Part shown: piece by piece, positions 1 to 8,196 of the stretch
How the letters are laid out: each line of letters begins with the position of its first letter
How positions within the stretch are numbered: position 1 is the first letter of the stretch
Assembly (NCBI RefSeq): GCF_000382045.1
Contig: NZ_KB907452.1
Location: forward strand, 188,295-252,294
Source: Variovorax atrisoli 110B
GTDB taxonomy: Bacteria; Pseudomonadota; Gammaproteobacteria; Burkholderiales; Burkholderiaceae_C
Direction: 5' to 3'
Length of the DNA stretch: 64,000 nt
Made by a program: the position numbers and the translations under genes
Notes under the pieces: model-generated
Databases searched by the model: none
Told to the model about the DNA's origin: nothing
What the model saw: the letters and a program-made list of their open reading frames with translations, nothing else

Positions 1-1572
1 CAGGCCCGCGAGGTCGGAGCCGGCATTGGGCTCCGAATAACCCTGGCACCACACATGCTCGCCGCTGAGGATGCGCGGCAGGAAGCGTTGCTGCTGCTGC
101 GGCGTGCCGTGCTGGATCAGCAGAGGCCCGATCATCACGATGCCCTGGTCGGGCGCGCGCGCCACGCCGTACTGCTCCAGCTCCTCGATCCATGCGATGA
201 GCTTGTCCGCGGGCAGCCCCATGCCGCCGTGCGACTGCGGCCATGCCGGTGCGATCCAGCCCTGTGCCGAGAGCGTGAGGTACCACTCGCGCATCTCGCT
301 CCAGCGCGCACGGTGCGAGAGGTAGCGCAGCTGCTGCGGATATCGCTGCTGCAGGAAGGCGCGCACCATGCGGCGGAAGTCGGCCTCGGGCATGGCGGAC
401 CAGTCGGCGGTGCGCGGAAACTCGCCGTTCCACCCGGCCACGCCGGGCGCGGCCTCCACATCGCCCGACAGCACGGCATGCCTGCGCTGATGCGCGCTCG
501 CGTTGCCCAGCCATGCCGAGAGGCACAGCACGCGCTTGTAGAACAGGCTCAGGTCGCACTCCTGCGTGTAGCCGATGGCGCCGTGCAGCTGCACGGACGC
601 TCGCGAGGCCTGCAGCGCGGCGGCGGTGCAGCGCGCATTGACGCGGCTGGCCTCGGCCTCGAGCCGCTGCGCCGGCAGGCCCTGCGCCGAGAGCGCCAGC
701 ACTTCGTCCAGCGTGGCCTTCGCCACTTCGAGGTGGATGAACATGTCGACGCATCGGTGCTGCAGCGCCTGGAAGCTGCCGATGGGCTTGCCGAACTGCG
801 AGCGGGTGCGCAGGTAGGCCAGCGTCTGCGCCAGCATCGCCTGCCCCGCGCCCAGCAGTTCCGCCGACTGCAGGATCTGGCCGGCCGCGAGCGCATGGCG
901 CAGCGCCTCCTGCGCGGCCGGGCCATCGGCGAGCACCGCATCGGCCGGCAGCACGACCTGCTCGAAGCGCAGGTTCGAAGCCTGGCTGCCATCGACCAGC
1001 GGTACCGGCGTTTCGATCACGCCTGCGGTGCCGCGCGGCACCCACAGCAGCACGGCGTCGTCGTCACCGCGCGCCGACACCAGCCAGCCGCTGGCGGCCG
1101 CGCCGGGCAGCACCATCAGCTTCTCGCCCTGAAGCAGCACGCCGCCCCCGGGTCGGGCCTCGCAGCCGCAGGCCAGCGGCACCGCGCTCAGGTCGCCCGC
1201 GCTCTCCTGCCATGCGAGCGCAGGCAGGCTGCGGCCTGCGACGAGCTCGGCGAGCAGCGCGTTCGCGCCGGGCGTGCCCAGCCGCGCCAGCAGCAGCGCG
1301 CCGAGGCCTGCCACGGCCAAGAGCGGCTCGGGTGCCGCATGCTCGCCCGCCGCGCGGAAGATCTCGGCAGCTCCGTCGAGCCCCAGCGCCAGCCCTGCGG
1401 CCGACTCGGGTGCCAGCATGCCGGTCCAGCCGAGTGCGGCGATGTCCTGCCAGCCCTCGGCCTCGTCGCCGCCGGGGCGCTCCATGCGCTCGCGCCGGCG
1501 CTGCAGGGCACGGCTGCGTTCGAAGTAGTCCAGTGCCGATTCGCGCACTGCAGCAAGTGATTCGAGGTCCAT
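1..1572 (-). CDS. Fused two-module acyl-CoA dehydrogenase (3' end cut by window edge)
   Basis: Flavin-dependent acyl-CoA dehydrogenase of fatty- or side-chain-acyl-CoA oxidation. The visible 524 residues hold one nearly complete module (about 1-370), ending in the C-terminal-domain signature QLHGAIGYTQE. A second module then begins (about 375 on) with the FAD/substrate stretch CQGYSEPNAGSDLAG right at the window edge. In the first module the place of the usual catalytic YEGT motif reads RVLCLSAWLG, so it lacks that glutamate and looks like a beta-type, non-catalytic half. The second module resembles the alpha half. The ATG at 1572 is the first plausible start and faces the lyase gene divergently across about 107 bases. 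A full-length protein near 750 residues is expected. The family is certain; the substrate is not. Confidence 0.85.
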   Translation of the reverse strand, partial: MDLESLAAVRESALDYFERSRALQRRRERMERPGGDEAEGWQDIAALGWTGMLAPESAAGLALGLDGAAEIFRAAGEHAAPEPLLAVAGLGALLLARLGTPGANALLAELVAGRSLPALAWQESAGDLSAVPLACGCEARPGGGVLLQGEKLMVLPGAAASGWLVSARGDDDAVLLWVPRGTAGVIETPVPLVDGSQASNLRFEQVVLPADAVLADGPAAQEALRHALAAGQILQSAELLGAGQAMLAQTLAYLRTRSQFGKPIGSFQALQHRCVDMFIHLEVAKATLDEVLALSAQGLPAQRLEAEASRVNARCTAAALQASRASVQLHGAIGYTQECDLSLFYKRVLCLSAWLGNASAHQRRHAVLSGDVEAAPGVAGWNGEFPRTADWSAMPEADFRRMVRAFLQQRYPQQLRYLSHRARWSEMREWYLTLSAQGWIAPAWPQSHGGMGLPADKLIAWIEELEQYGVARAPDQGIVMIGPLLIQHGTPQQQQRFLPRILSGEHVWCQGYSEPNAGSDLAGL

Positions 1573-1679
1573 CGCCGCAGCGTGACAGAAGGCCCCGCAA
1601 AGCGGCATTTGCATTTGCCGAAGGGAGGGTTTCGCAATCAGAGAGCCGCTGCGCGCGCGTGCGGGCTAGATTCGGCCCC

Positions 1680-2465
1680 ATGACCACCAAGATCAAGAAA
1701 TCCCTGCACACGGAGCTGGGCCGCAGCACGCCCGACCGGATCACCGTGCGCGGGCGCGACCTGCCTTCGGAGATCCTCGGCCACCTCAACCTGGGCGACA
1801 TGGCTTTCCTGGAGCTGACCGGGCGCATTCCCACGCCGCAGGAGTCGGTGACCTTCAACGCCATCGTCGTCACGCTGGTGGAGCACGGCGTCACGCCCAG
1901 CGCGCTGGCGGCGCGCCTCACCTATGCAGGCGCACCCGAGGCGCTGCAGGCGGCCGTGGCGGCGGGTCTGTGCGGGCTGGGCACGGTGTTCGTCGGCAGC
2001 ACCGAGGGCGCCGCGAAGATGCTCTACGAGGCGATTCCCTTCGGCGAGACACCCTCCCGCCCGCTGGCAGACATGGCCAAGGACATCGTGGCCGACCACC
2101 GAGCGCGCAAGCTGATCGTGCCGGGGCTGGGCCATCCGCTGCACAAGCCCATCGACCCGCGCACGCCGCGGCTCTTCCAGATCGCGGCGGAGAACGGGCT
2201 TTCCACGCACTACGTCGCGCTGATGCAGGCGGTGCAGGAGGAAGCCGAGCGCGTGTCGGGCAAGTCGCTGCCGATCAACGCGACCGGCGCCATCGGCGCG
2301 ATCGCGGCCGAGTTCGGCTTTCCCTGGAAGATCATCCGCGGCTTCGGCGTGATGGCGCGGGCCATCGGGCTGGTGGGCCACATCCTGGAAGAGATCGACG
2401 ACCCGATGGCCGTCGAGATCTGGCAGCGCGTGGAGAAGGAAGCGGGCGAGCCGCGCCAGGACTGA
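1680..2465 (+). CDS. Citrate-synthase-fold protein, citryl-CoA lyase-like
   Basis: A 261-residue member of the citrate synthase superfamily, the short type usually annotated as citryl-CoA lyase, which would split a citryl-CoA-like thioester. Visible family landmarks are EHG (68-70), GLGHPLHKPIDPR (149-161) and the helix GLVGHILEE (230-238). His152 matches the second catalytic histidine of citrate synthase. By my alignment the first catalytic histidine (in GPLHGGAN of E. coli GltA) falls on Phe104, and the catalytic aspartate on Thr202 in INATGAIG, so the chemistry may differ. The ATG chosen gives the family's usual N-terminus. It is followed after 19 bases by an acyl-CoA dehydrogenase and then a PrpD-type protein, so the three probably form one operon. 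The reaction is unproven. Confidence 0.8.
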   Translation: MTTKIKKSLHTELGRSTPDRITVRGRDLPSEILGHLNLGDMAFLELTGRIPTPQESVTFNAIVVTLVEHGVTPSALAARLTYAGAPEALQAAVAAGLCGLGTVFVGSTEGAAKMLYEAIPFGETPSRPLADMAKDIVADHRARKLIVPGLGHPLHKPIDPRTPRLFQIAAENGLSTHYVALMQAVQEEAERVSGKSLPINATGAIGAIAAEFGFPWKIIRGFGVMARAIGLVGHILEEIDDPMAVEIWQRVEKEAGEPRQD

Positions 2466-2484
2466 ACAGCAGCAGCAAGAACCG

Positions 2485-3648
2485 ATGAACAACGCCAACG
2501 ACAAGAACTTTCCCGACATCCGCGATGCCGTGCGCGACCTGTGCGCGCAGTTTCCCGACGCCTACTTCCGCAGGATCGACGAGGCGCGCGGCTACCCCGC
2601 CGAATTCGTCGACGCGCTCACCAGGGCCGGCTGGATGGCCGCGCTGATTCCGCAGGAGTACGGCGGCTCGGGCCTGGGTCTGACCGAGGCCTCGGTCATC
2701 ATGGAAGAGATCAACCGCTGCGGCGGCAACTCGGGCGCCTGCCACGGCCAGATGTACAACATGGGCACGCTGCTGCGCCACGGCAGCGAGGCGCAGAAGC
2801 GCGCCTACCTGCCGAAGATCGCCAACGGCGAACTGCGCCTGCAGTCCATGGGCGTGACCGAGCCCACCACCGGCACCGACACGACCAAGATCAAGACGAC
2901 CGCCGTGAGGAAGGGCGACCGCTACGTCATCAATGGCCAGAAGGTGTGGATCTCGCGCATCCAGCACTCCGACCTGATGATCCTGCTGGCGCGCACCACG
3001 CCGCTTTCGGAGGTGAAGAAGAAGTCGGAAGGCATGTCGATCTTCATCGTCGACCTGCGCGAGGCCATCGGCAAGGGGCTGGAAGTGCGGCCCATCCTCA
3101 ACATGGTGAACCACGAGACCAACGAACTGTTCTTCGAGAACCTGGAGATCCCGGCCGAGAACCTCATCGGCGAGGAAGGCCAGGGCTTCAAGTACATCCT
3201 CGACGGGCTCAACGCAGAGCGCACGCTGATCGCGGCCGAGTGCATCGGCGACGGCTACTGGTTCATCGACCGGGTCACGAAGTACACGAAGGAGCGCGTG
3301 GTGTTCGGCAGGCCCATCGGCCAGAACCAGGGCGTGCAGTTCCCCATTGCCGAGTCGTTCATCGAGGTGGAGGCGGCCAACCTCATGCGCTACGAGGCCT
3401 GCCGCCTCTTCGACGCCCACCAGCCCTGCGGTGCGCAGGCCAACATGGCGAAGTACCTTGCGGCCAAGGCGAGCTGGGAGGCGGCCAATGCCTGCCTGCA
3501 GTTCCATGGCGGCTTCGGCTTCGCCTGCGAATACGACATCGAGCGCAAGTTCAGGGAGACGCGGCTGTACCAGGTGGCGCCGATCTCGACCAACCTCATC
3601 CTGAGCTACGTTGCCGAACACATGCTCGGCCTCCCCCGTTCGTTTTGA
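2485..3648 (+). CDS. Acyl-CoA dehydrogenase
   Basis: A 387-residue single-module acyl-CoA dehydrogenase passing electrons from an acyl-CoA to FAD and then to electron-transfer flavoprotein. The N-terminal helical domain contains IPQEYGGSG, the middle beta domain MGVTEPTTGTDT and INGQKVWIS, and the C-terminal domain FGRPIGQNQGVQ and LQFHGGFGFACEYD. The classical C-terminal glutamate position (YEGT) reads YQVAPIS. A glutamate in LNAERTLIAAE sits where isovaleryl-CoA-type dehydrogenases place their base. It is the second gene of the presumed lyase-dehydrogenase-PrpD operon, which suggests a branched or dicarboxylic acyl-CoA substrate rather than a fatty acid. No strong ribosome binding site precedes the ATG, so translational coupling to the lyase is possible. 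Confidence 0.9.
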   Translation: MNNANDKNFPDIRDAVRDLCAQFPDAYFRRIDEARGYPAEFVDALTRAGWMAALIPQEYGGSGLGLTEASVIMEEINRCGGNSGACHGQMYNMGTLLRHGSEAQKRAYLPKIANGELRLQSMGVTEPTTGTDTTKIKTTAVRKGDRYVINGQKVWISRIQHSDLMILLARTTPLSEVKKKSEGMSIFIVDLREAIGKGLEVRPILNMVNHETNELFFENLEIPAENLIGEEGQGFKYILDGLNAERTLIAAECIGDGYWFIDRVTKYTKERVVFGRPIGQNQGVQFPIAESFIEVEAANLMRYEACRLFDAHQPCGAQANMAKYLAAKASWEAANACLQFHGGFGFACEYDIERKFRETRLYQVAPISTNLILSYVAEHMLGLPRSF

Positions 3649-3650
3649 CT

Positions 3651-3710
3651 AACCCCCTTGCTGGGGGCAACGCCTGCGGCCCGGCAAGGCCGGTTCCGCG
3701 GCATTCCACG
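3651..3710 (+). repeat. Dispersed 3'-end repeat, copy 1
   Basis: Short copy of the intergenic repeat also found at 13782-13886, 19561-19664, 20711-20815 and 47092-47159. It begins 3 bases after the acyl-CoA dehydrogenase stop. It keeps two small inverted repeats, CCCCC/GGGGG and CCGGC/GCCGG (loop AAG). The 5' third of the longer copies (the CGCACTTCGTGTCGCT part) is missing here. Confidence 0.75.
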
Positions 3711-3722
3711 AAAGGATCATCC

Positions 3723-5090
3723 ATGACGTCCGCCGCTGTCGACCATCCGAGCAAGGTGCTCGCCACGTTCGCCGCCGACCTGAAGTTCGACGCCATCCCC
3801 GCCCCCGTGCTTCGCCGCACCGAGGACCTGATGCTCGACTGGCTGGGCTCCGTGCTCGCCGCGCGCACGGCGCGGCCGGTGCGCAGCATCGAGCGCTTCG
3901 CGCAGATGATGGGGCCCGCCGAAGGCCCCAGCGAACTGCTGACCTCGCGGTGCACCACTTCGCCGGTGTTCGCCGCGCTGGTCAACGCGGCGGCCTCGCA
4001 TTTCGTGGAGCAGGACGACGTGCACAACGGCTCGGTGTTCCACCCGGCCGCTGTCGTCATCGCGCCTGCCCTGGCCGTGGCGCAGAGCATCGGCGCGAGC
4101 GGTGCGCAGTTGCTCACGGCCGTCGTCGCGGGCTACGAGGTCGGCATCCGCGTGGGTGAATTCCTCGGCCGCTCGCACTACAAGACCTTCCACACGACCG
4201 CGACGGCGGGCACCCTCGCGTCGGCCGCGGCGGTGGGCCGGCTGCTGGAGCTCTCGCCGCAGCAGATGCTGCACGCCTTCGGCTCGGCAGGCACGCAGTC
4301 GGCCGGCGTGTGGGAGTTCCTGCGCGACGCGGCGGATTCCAAGCAGCTGCACTGTGCGCACGCCGCCGCCAGCGGGCTGATGTCGGCCTACCTCGCGCAG
4401 GACGGCTTCACCGGGGCCGCGAAGATCCTCGAAGGCGCGCAGGGCCTGGGCGTGGGCATGTCGAGCGATGCCGACCCGGCGAAGCTCACCGACGGCCTGG
4501 GCACGCGCTGGACGCTGGCCGAGACCTCCTTCAAGTACCACGCCTCCTGCCGCCACACCCACCCCGCGGCGGACGCGCTGCTGCAGGTGATGCAGCAGAA
4601 CAGGCTGAAGCCGGCCGACGTGTCGCGCGTGACCACGCATGTGCACCAGGGCGCCATCGACGTGCTGGGCCGCGTCGATGTGCCCGCCACGGTGCACCAG
4701 GGCAAGTTCTCGATGGGCACGGTGCTGGGCCTGATCGCCGTGCACGGCCGCGCGGGCCTGGGCGAGTTCGACCGCGACTTCCTCGCGCCCGAGGTCTCGG
4801 CCTTCCGCGAGAAGGTGACGATGCAGCTCGACGAGGAAGTCGACACGGCCTACCCGGCACGCTGGATCGGCAAGGTCAGCGTGCAGACCGCCGACGGCCG
4901 CACGCTGCAGGGCCGCGTGGACGAGCCCAAGGGCGACCCCGGCAACAGCCTGAGCCGCGCCGAGATCGAGGACAAGATGCAGCGCCTCGCGCACTACGGC
5001 GAAGGCGCCACGGCCGAGGAGGCGAAGGCGCTGTGCCGGCGCGTCTGGCAACTGGCCGACACGCCGCGCGTGGGACGCTGGCTGGCTTGA
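3723..5090 (+). CDS. MmgE/PrpD family protein
   Basis: A 455-residue protein of the MmgE/PrpD family, which includes 2-methylcitrate dehydratase, cis-aconitate decarboxylase and many enzymes of unknown substrate. Landmarks are DWLGSVLAA near the N-terminus, the segment VEQDDVHNGSVFHPAAVV (about 99-116), the SFKYHASCRHTHPAAD stretch (about 271-286) with its conserved histidines and cysteine, and the C-terminal domain with DEPKGDPGNSLSR. The ATG is preceded by AAAGGA at good spacing. The gene closes the presumed operon with the citryl-CoA-lyase-like gene and an acyl-CoA dehydrogenase, and its stop lies 6 bases from the convergent arylmalonate decarboxylase-like gene. Context favours a dehydratase or decarboxylase acting on a tri- or dicarboxylate; the substrate is inferred only. 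Confidence 0.9.
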   Translation: MTSAAVDHPSKVLATFAADLKFDAIPAPVLRRTEDLMLDWLGSVLAARTARPVRSIERFAQMMGPAEGPSELLTSRCTTSPVFAALVNAAASHFVEQDDVHNGSVFHPAAVVIAPALAVAQSIGASGAQLLTAVVAGYEVGIRVGEFLGRSHYKTFHTTATAGTLASAAAVGRLLELSPQQMLHAFGSAGTQSAGVWEFLRDAADSKQLHCAHAAASGLMSAYLAQDGFTGAAKILEGAQGLGVGMSSDADPAKLTDGLGTRWTLAETSFKYHASCRHTHPAADALLQVMQQNRLKPADVSRVTTHVHQGAIDVLGRVDVPATVHQGKFSMGTVLGLIAVHGRAGLGEFDRDFLAPEVSAFREKVTMQLDEEVDTAYPARWIGKVSVQTADGRTLQGRVDEPKGDPGNSLSRAEIEDKMQRLAHYGEGATAEEAKALCRRVWQLADTPRVGRWLA

Positions 5091-5096
5091 GCCCGT

Positions 5097-5822
5097 TCAG
5101 GCTGGCGCGGTCCAGGCGAAGAGCCGGCCGCAGCCCGGCGAGCGCGCATCGAGCCCCGCGGTGCGCACCAGGTCCCAGAAGCCGGCTGGCGAGCTGGACA
5201 CCACGGGCACCTGCAGGCGCTCCTCCACCTCGCGCACCGCGTCGAGCGTGACCAGCCCGCCGCAGGAGATCAGGATGCCGTCGGCTCCCGGCTGCGCCTC
5301 GAACACCTTCACGCACAGGTCCACCAGCGCCTGGGTCGGCACCTTGCCGACGGCCTGCACGTCGGAGATCGACAGGCCTTCGAGCGCCAATGGCTCGAAG
5401 TCGCTCTGCTCCAGGTAGCCACGCAGCTGCTCGTTGACCTCGTCGATGTAGGCCGTGGCCACCGCCACGCGCCGCACCTTCAGGTGGCGCAGCCCGTTGA
5501 CGATGGCGTTGCTCATGGTCGTGCAGGGCAGGCCGGTGGCATGCGCCATCTCGACCTCGAGCTGGCGGTTGAAGGCCGCGCCGCGGAAGAAGCTCAGGGA
5601 GGTGCCCATGAGCGAGATAGCGGAAACGCCCTCTTCCTTCTTCAGTGCCACCGCCTTCTCGACCACCGAGTCGATCACGTCGAGATAGCCGCGCGTGGAG
5701 ATTTCCCCCAGGCCCAGGCCGCGCGCGCTGAAGCGGATGCGCTCGCCGTACAGCAGCGGGCCGTCCACCGGCACCGCGCCCGCGGCGGGCGGCACGATCA
5801 GTCCCAGGTGAGGCTGCGCCAT
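5097..5822 (-). CDS. Arylmalonate decarboxylase-like enzyme (Asp/Glu racemase superfamily)
   Basis: A 241-residue protein very close in pattern to Bordetella bronchiseptica arylmalonate decarboxylase, a cofactor-free enzyme that decarboxylates alpha-aryl-alpha-methylmalonates stereospecifically. The N-terminus GLIVPPAAG, the oxyanion loop MGTSLSFFRGAAFN (Gly73, Thr74, Ser75), the stretch VATAYIDEVNE (Tyr124), the nucleophile Cys186 in ILISCGGL, and VVSSSPAGFWD all match it. Racemases of the superfamily need a second cysteine, at the place occupied here by Gly73, so decarboxylation rather than racemisation is expected. Its start lies only 2 bases past the stop of a Bug-type binding protein, so both are one operon. 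As far as I know the natural substrate of this family is unsettled; the neighbours suggest import and catabolism of a malonate-type acid. Confidence 0.88.
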   Translation of the reverse strand: MAQPHLGLIVPPAAGAVPVDGPLLYGERIRFSARGLGLGEISTRGYLDVIDSVVEKAVALKKEEGVSAISLMGTSLSFFRGAAFNRQLEVEMAHATGLPCTTMSNAIVNGLRHLKVRRVAVATAYIDEVNEQLRGYLEQSDFEPLALEGLSISDVQAVGKVPTQALVDLCVKVFEAQPGADGILISCGGLVTLDAVREVEERLQVPVVSSSPAGFWDLVRTAGLDARSPGCGRLFAWTAPA

Positions 5823-5824
5823 GC

Positions 5825-6838
5825 TCAGCTCCCCTCGGCCACGATGTGCTGCTCCGCGATGATCTTCTTCCATCGCGCGGTCTCGGCGGCCATGTCCTTG
5901 CCGAGCTGGGCCGGCGCGGCGTACGCGCGCAGCGTGCCCTGCGCCGCCGCGGCGGTGCCGGCCTCGGGCGTGTCGAGCACTGCCTTCACGGCGGCAGAGA
6001 GCTTGTCGACGATCTCGTTGGGCGTGCCGGCCGGCGCCAGCACGAAGATGCGCGGCGCCACGTCGAAGCCCGGCAGGGCATCGGCCAGCGGCGGCACGCT
6101 CTCGGCGCCTTCGAGCTTGGCGGTGTTCATCATCGCGAGCGCGCGCAGCTTGCCCGCCTTGGCCTGCGCCATGCCGGCGGTGGCGCTTACCACGCCGATC
6201 GGAATCTGGCCGCCGATCACGTCGGGAACGATCTGCGCTGCGCCGCGATAGGGCACGTGCACCACCGGGCTGCCGGTGGCCTGCTTGAGCATCTCGAAGC
6301 CCAGGTGCTGCACCGTGCCCACGCCCGAGGTCGCGTACGAGTAGCGCGAGGCGTTGGCCTTGAGCTCCTTCACCAGCTCCGCCGGAGTCTTCGCGGGGAA
6401 GTCGTTGCCGACGACGATCATCAGCGGCGAGATGAAAGCCCCCGCCACCGGCTTGAAGCTGGTGAGCGGGTCGATCGCGATCTTCGGCTGCAGCAGCTTG
6501 GCGGCGAGCAAGGCGCTGTCGCCCATCATCAGCGTGTAGCCGTCGGGCGGCGCCTTGGCGACGAAGTCGGCCGCGATGAGCCCGGTCGCGCCGGTGCGGT
6601 TCTCCACCAGCACCTGCTGGCCCAGCACGTTCGACAGGCGCGTGCCGAGCAGCCGCGCCACCGCATCGACGCCGCCGCCGGCGGAGTAGCCGACGATGAG
6701 CCGGATGGGCTTGTCGGGGTACTTCTGGGCCTGGGCCCAGGCCGCGGGCGCCGAGAGGGCTGCAGCGAGGCCCAGGGCGGCCATCGCGCGCAACGCATGG
6801 CGGCGCGCGGGTGGTCGAATCGCTTGTGTGGCTTTCAT
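5825..6838 (-). CDS. Bug-family (TctC-type) solute-binding protein
   Basis: Periplasmic substrate-binding protein of the tripartite tricarboxylate transporter type, about 337 residues. An N-terminal signal peptide with an arginine-rich head ends near AAWAQAQ (about residue 36). The mature protein starts with the family pattern YPDKPIRLIVGYSAGGGVD, then RTGATGLIAADFVAKAPPDGYT and HVPYRGAAQIVPDVIGGQI. No TctA/TctB membrane partners lie nearby, as is common for expanded Bug families in Bordetella and Comamonadaceae. The ligand is probably a carboxylic acid feeding the adjacent decarboxylase-like and enolase-superfamily enzymes. GGAG in front of two tandem ATG codons favours the second (6838); starting one codon earlier, at 6841, is equally possible. 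Confidence 0.92.
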   Translation of the reverse strand: MKATQAIRPPARRHALRAMAALGLAAALSAPAAWAQAQKYPDKPIRLIVGYSAGGGVDAVARLLGTRLSNVLGQQVLVENRTGATGLIAADFVAKAPPDGYTLMMGDSALLAAKLLQPKIAIDPLTSFKPVAGAFISPLMIVVGNDFPAKTPAELVKELKANASRYSYATSGVGTVQHLGFEMLKQATGSPVVHVPYRGAAQIVPDVIGGQIPIGVVSATAGMAQAKAGKLRALAMMNTAKLEGAESVPPLADALPGFDVAPRIFVLAPAGTPNEIVDKLSAAVKAVLDTPEAGTAAAAQGTLRAYAAPAQLGKDMAAETARWKKIIAEQHIVAEGS

Positions 6839-6930
6839 CATGTCTCCGTTGTCTTTGATCGGACGCCGGCCGTCTGTCGCGGCCTGGTCGTGAAGGAAGA
6901 AAGTGTCGCGCGAGGGGTGGCGCCGGCCGC

Positions 6931-8085
6931 TCAGGCCTTGCCCTTGCCGTGCGAGGTCGGCAGCTTCGCCAGCTCGCGCACGCGCTCGGCGTTCGGCGCA
7001 AAGCCCAGGCCCGGCGTCTCCGGCAGCGTGAGCCAGCCCTGCTCGGGCACCGGCAGGCCGTCGAAGATCTGCTTGAGCATCTGCACCGCCACGTAGTGGT
7101 ACTCGACCAGCCCGCCGTTCGACACGCCCGCATGCAGGTGCATGTTGTGGAAGGGCCAGGCGCCGCCGTTGTCGATGGGCACGTTGAAGGCCTGCGCCAT
7201 GCCGGCGATCTTCAGCACCTGCGAGTAGCCGCCCGAGATGGTCACGTTGGGCTGCAGCACGTCGGCCGCCTGGTTCACCAGCAGGTCGCGGAAGCGGAAG
7301 GCCAGGCCCTCGTTCTGCCCGCAGGCCAGCGGGATGCGGGTGCGCGCGCGCAGCTGGGCCATCTGGCGCACGTCGTTCTGCGTGAGCGGTTCCTCGAAGA
7401 AGCTGATGCCGTAGGGCTCGATGCGGTGCGCGAGCTCGGTGGCGTGGAACAGGTCGAGGCCGCAGTTGGCGTCGACGTAGAGCTTCACGTCGGGGCCCAC
7501 GGCCTCGCGCACGGCGGCGACGCGGCGCACGTCTTCCGCAATGACCTCGTCGAGCGGGCGCGGCTCGTCGCGGCGCGCGAGCGCATGGTTGCCGACCGTC
7601 ATCTTCAGCCGCTGGAAGCCCTGCGACACCCACAGTTTGGCGGCGGCGGCGAGCTGGTCGCGCTCGAAGAAGCCGAAGCCGAAGGTGGCGTACACCGGCA
7701 CCTTCGCGCGCGCGCCGCCGAGCAGGCGCCACAGCGGCTGGCCCAGCGCACGGGCCTTGATGTCCCACAGCGCGATGTCGAGCGCGGCGATGGCGTGGCT
7801 GGCGTAGCCGGTCTGGCCGCGCGGCGAGAGCAGCCAGTAGAGCTTCTCCCACAGGCGCTCGGTGGCCATCGGGTCCTCGCCGACCAGCGCGGGGCCCGCC
7901 ACCTCGCGCACGGCGGCGGCGATGACTTCTTCTTCCGTGATGGCCGTCATGCCGTGGCCGACCAGGCCGGTGTCGGTCTCGATCTCGGTGAGGCACAACG
8001 ACAGCGAGGTCTGCTTGTTCATGCCGACCACGTCGATGGTGACGGGAATGTTCAGCGGCGTGGCGCTGACGCGAACGATCTTCAA
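6931..8085 (-). CDS. Mandelate racemase/muconate lactonizing enzyme family protein
   Basis: A 384-residue enolase-superfamily protein: N-terminal capping domain (about 1-125) and a (beta/alpha)7-beta barrel. Asp205 (YVDANCGLD) and Glu231 (FFEEPL) match the first two metal ligands. Spacing from mandelate racemase puts the third at residue 257, which is Gln in CGQNEG, and the His-Asp dyad aspartate at Asn280. Lys161 is kept in RLKMTVG, with Thr where a second lysine is usual. A dehydratase or isomerase acting on a hydroxy acid is plausible, but the altered sites make any name unsafe. Translation probably starts at TTG (8085), which has GGAG at ideal distance; no ATG has comparable support. It heads the operon with the Bug protein and the decarboxylase-like gene. 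Confidence 0.85.
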   Translation of the reverse strand: MKIVRVSATPLNIPVTIDVVGMNKQTSLSLCLTEIETDTGLVGHGMTAITEEEVIAAAVREVAGPALVGEDPMATERLWEKLYWLLSPRGQTGYASHAIAALDIALWDIKARALGQPLWRLLGGARAKVPVYATFGFGFFERDQLAAAAKLWVSQGFQRLKMTVGNHALARRDEPRPLDEVIAEDVRRVAAVREAVGPDVKLYVDANCGLDLFHATELAHRIEPYGISFFEEPLTQNDVRQMAQLRARTRIPLACGQNEGLAFRFRDLLVNQAADVLQPNVTISGGYSQVLKIAGMAQAFNVPIDNGGAWPFHNMHLHAGVSNGGLVEYHYVAVQMLKQIFDGLPVPEQGWLTLPETPGLGFAPNAERVRELAKLPTSHGKGKA

Positions 8086-8196
8086 GTGTGTCTCCTTCGT
8101 TGATGCACGCATCTTTGCGTGCGAACCGCGGGAGAACAATTCGTTTTTGGCGAGTCCGAGCCTTCGCGCGCCACGAAGGCTGGCCTGCGGGCAGGC

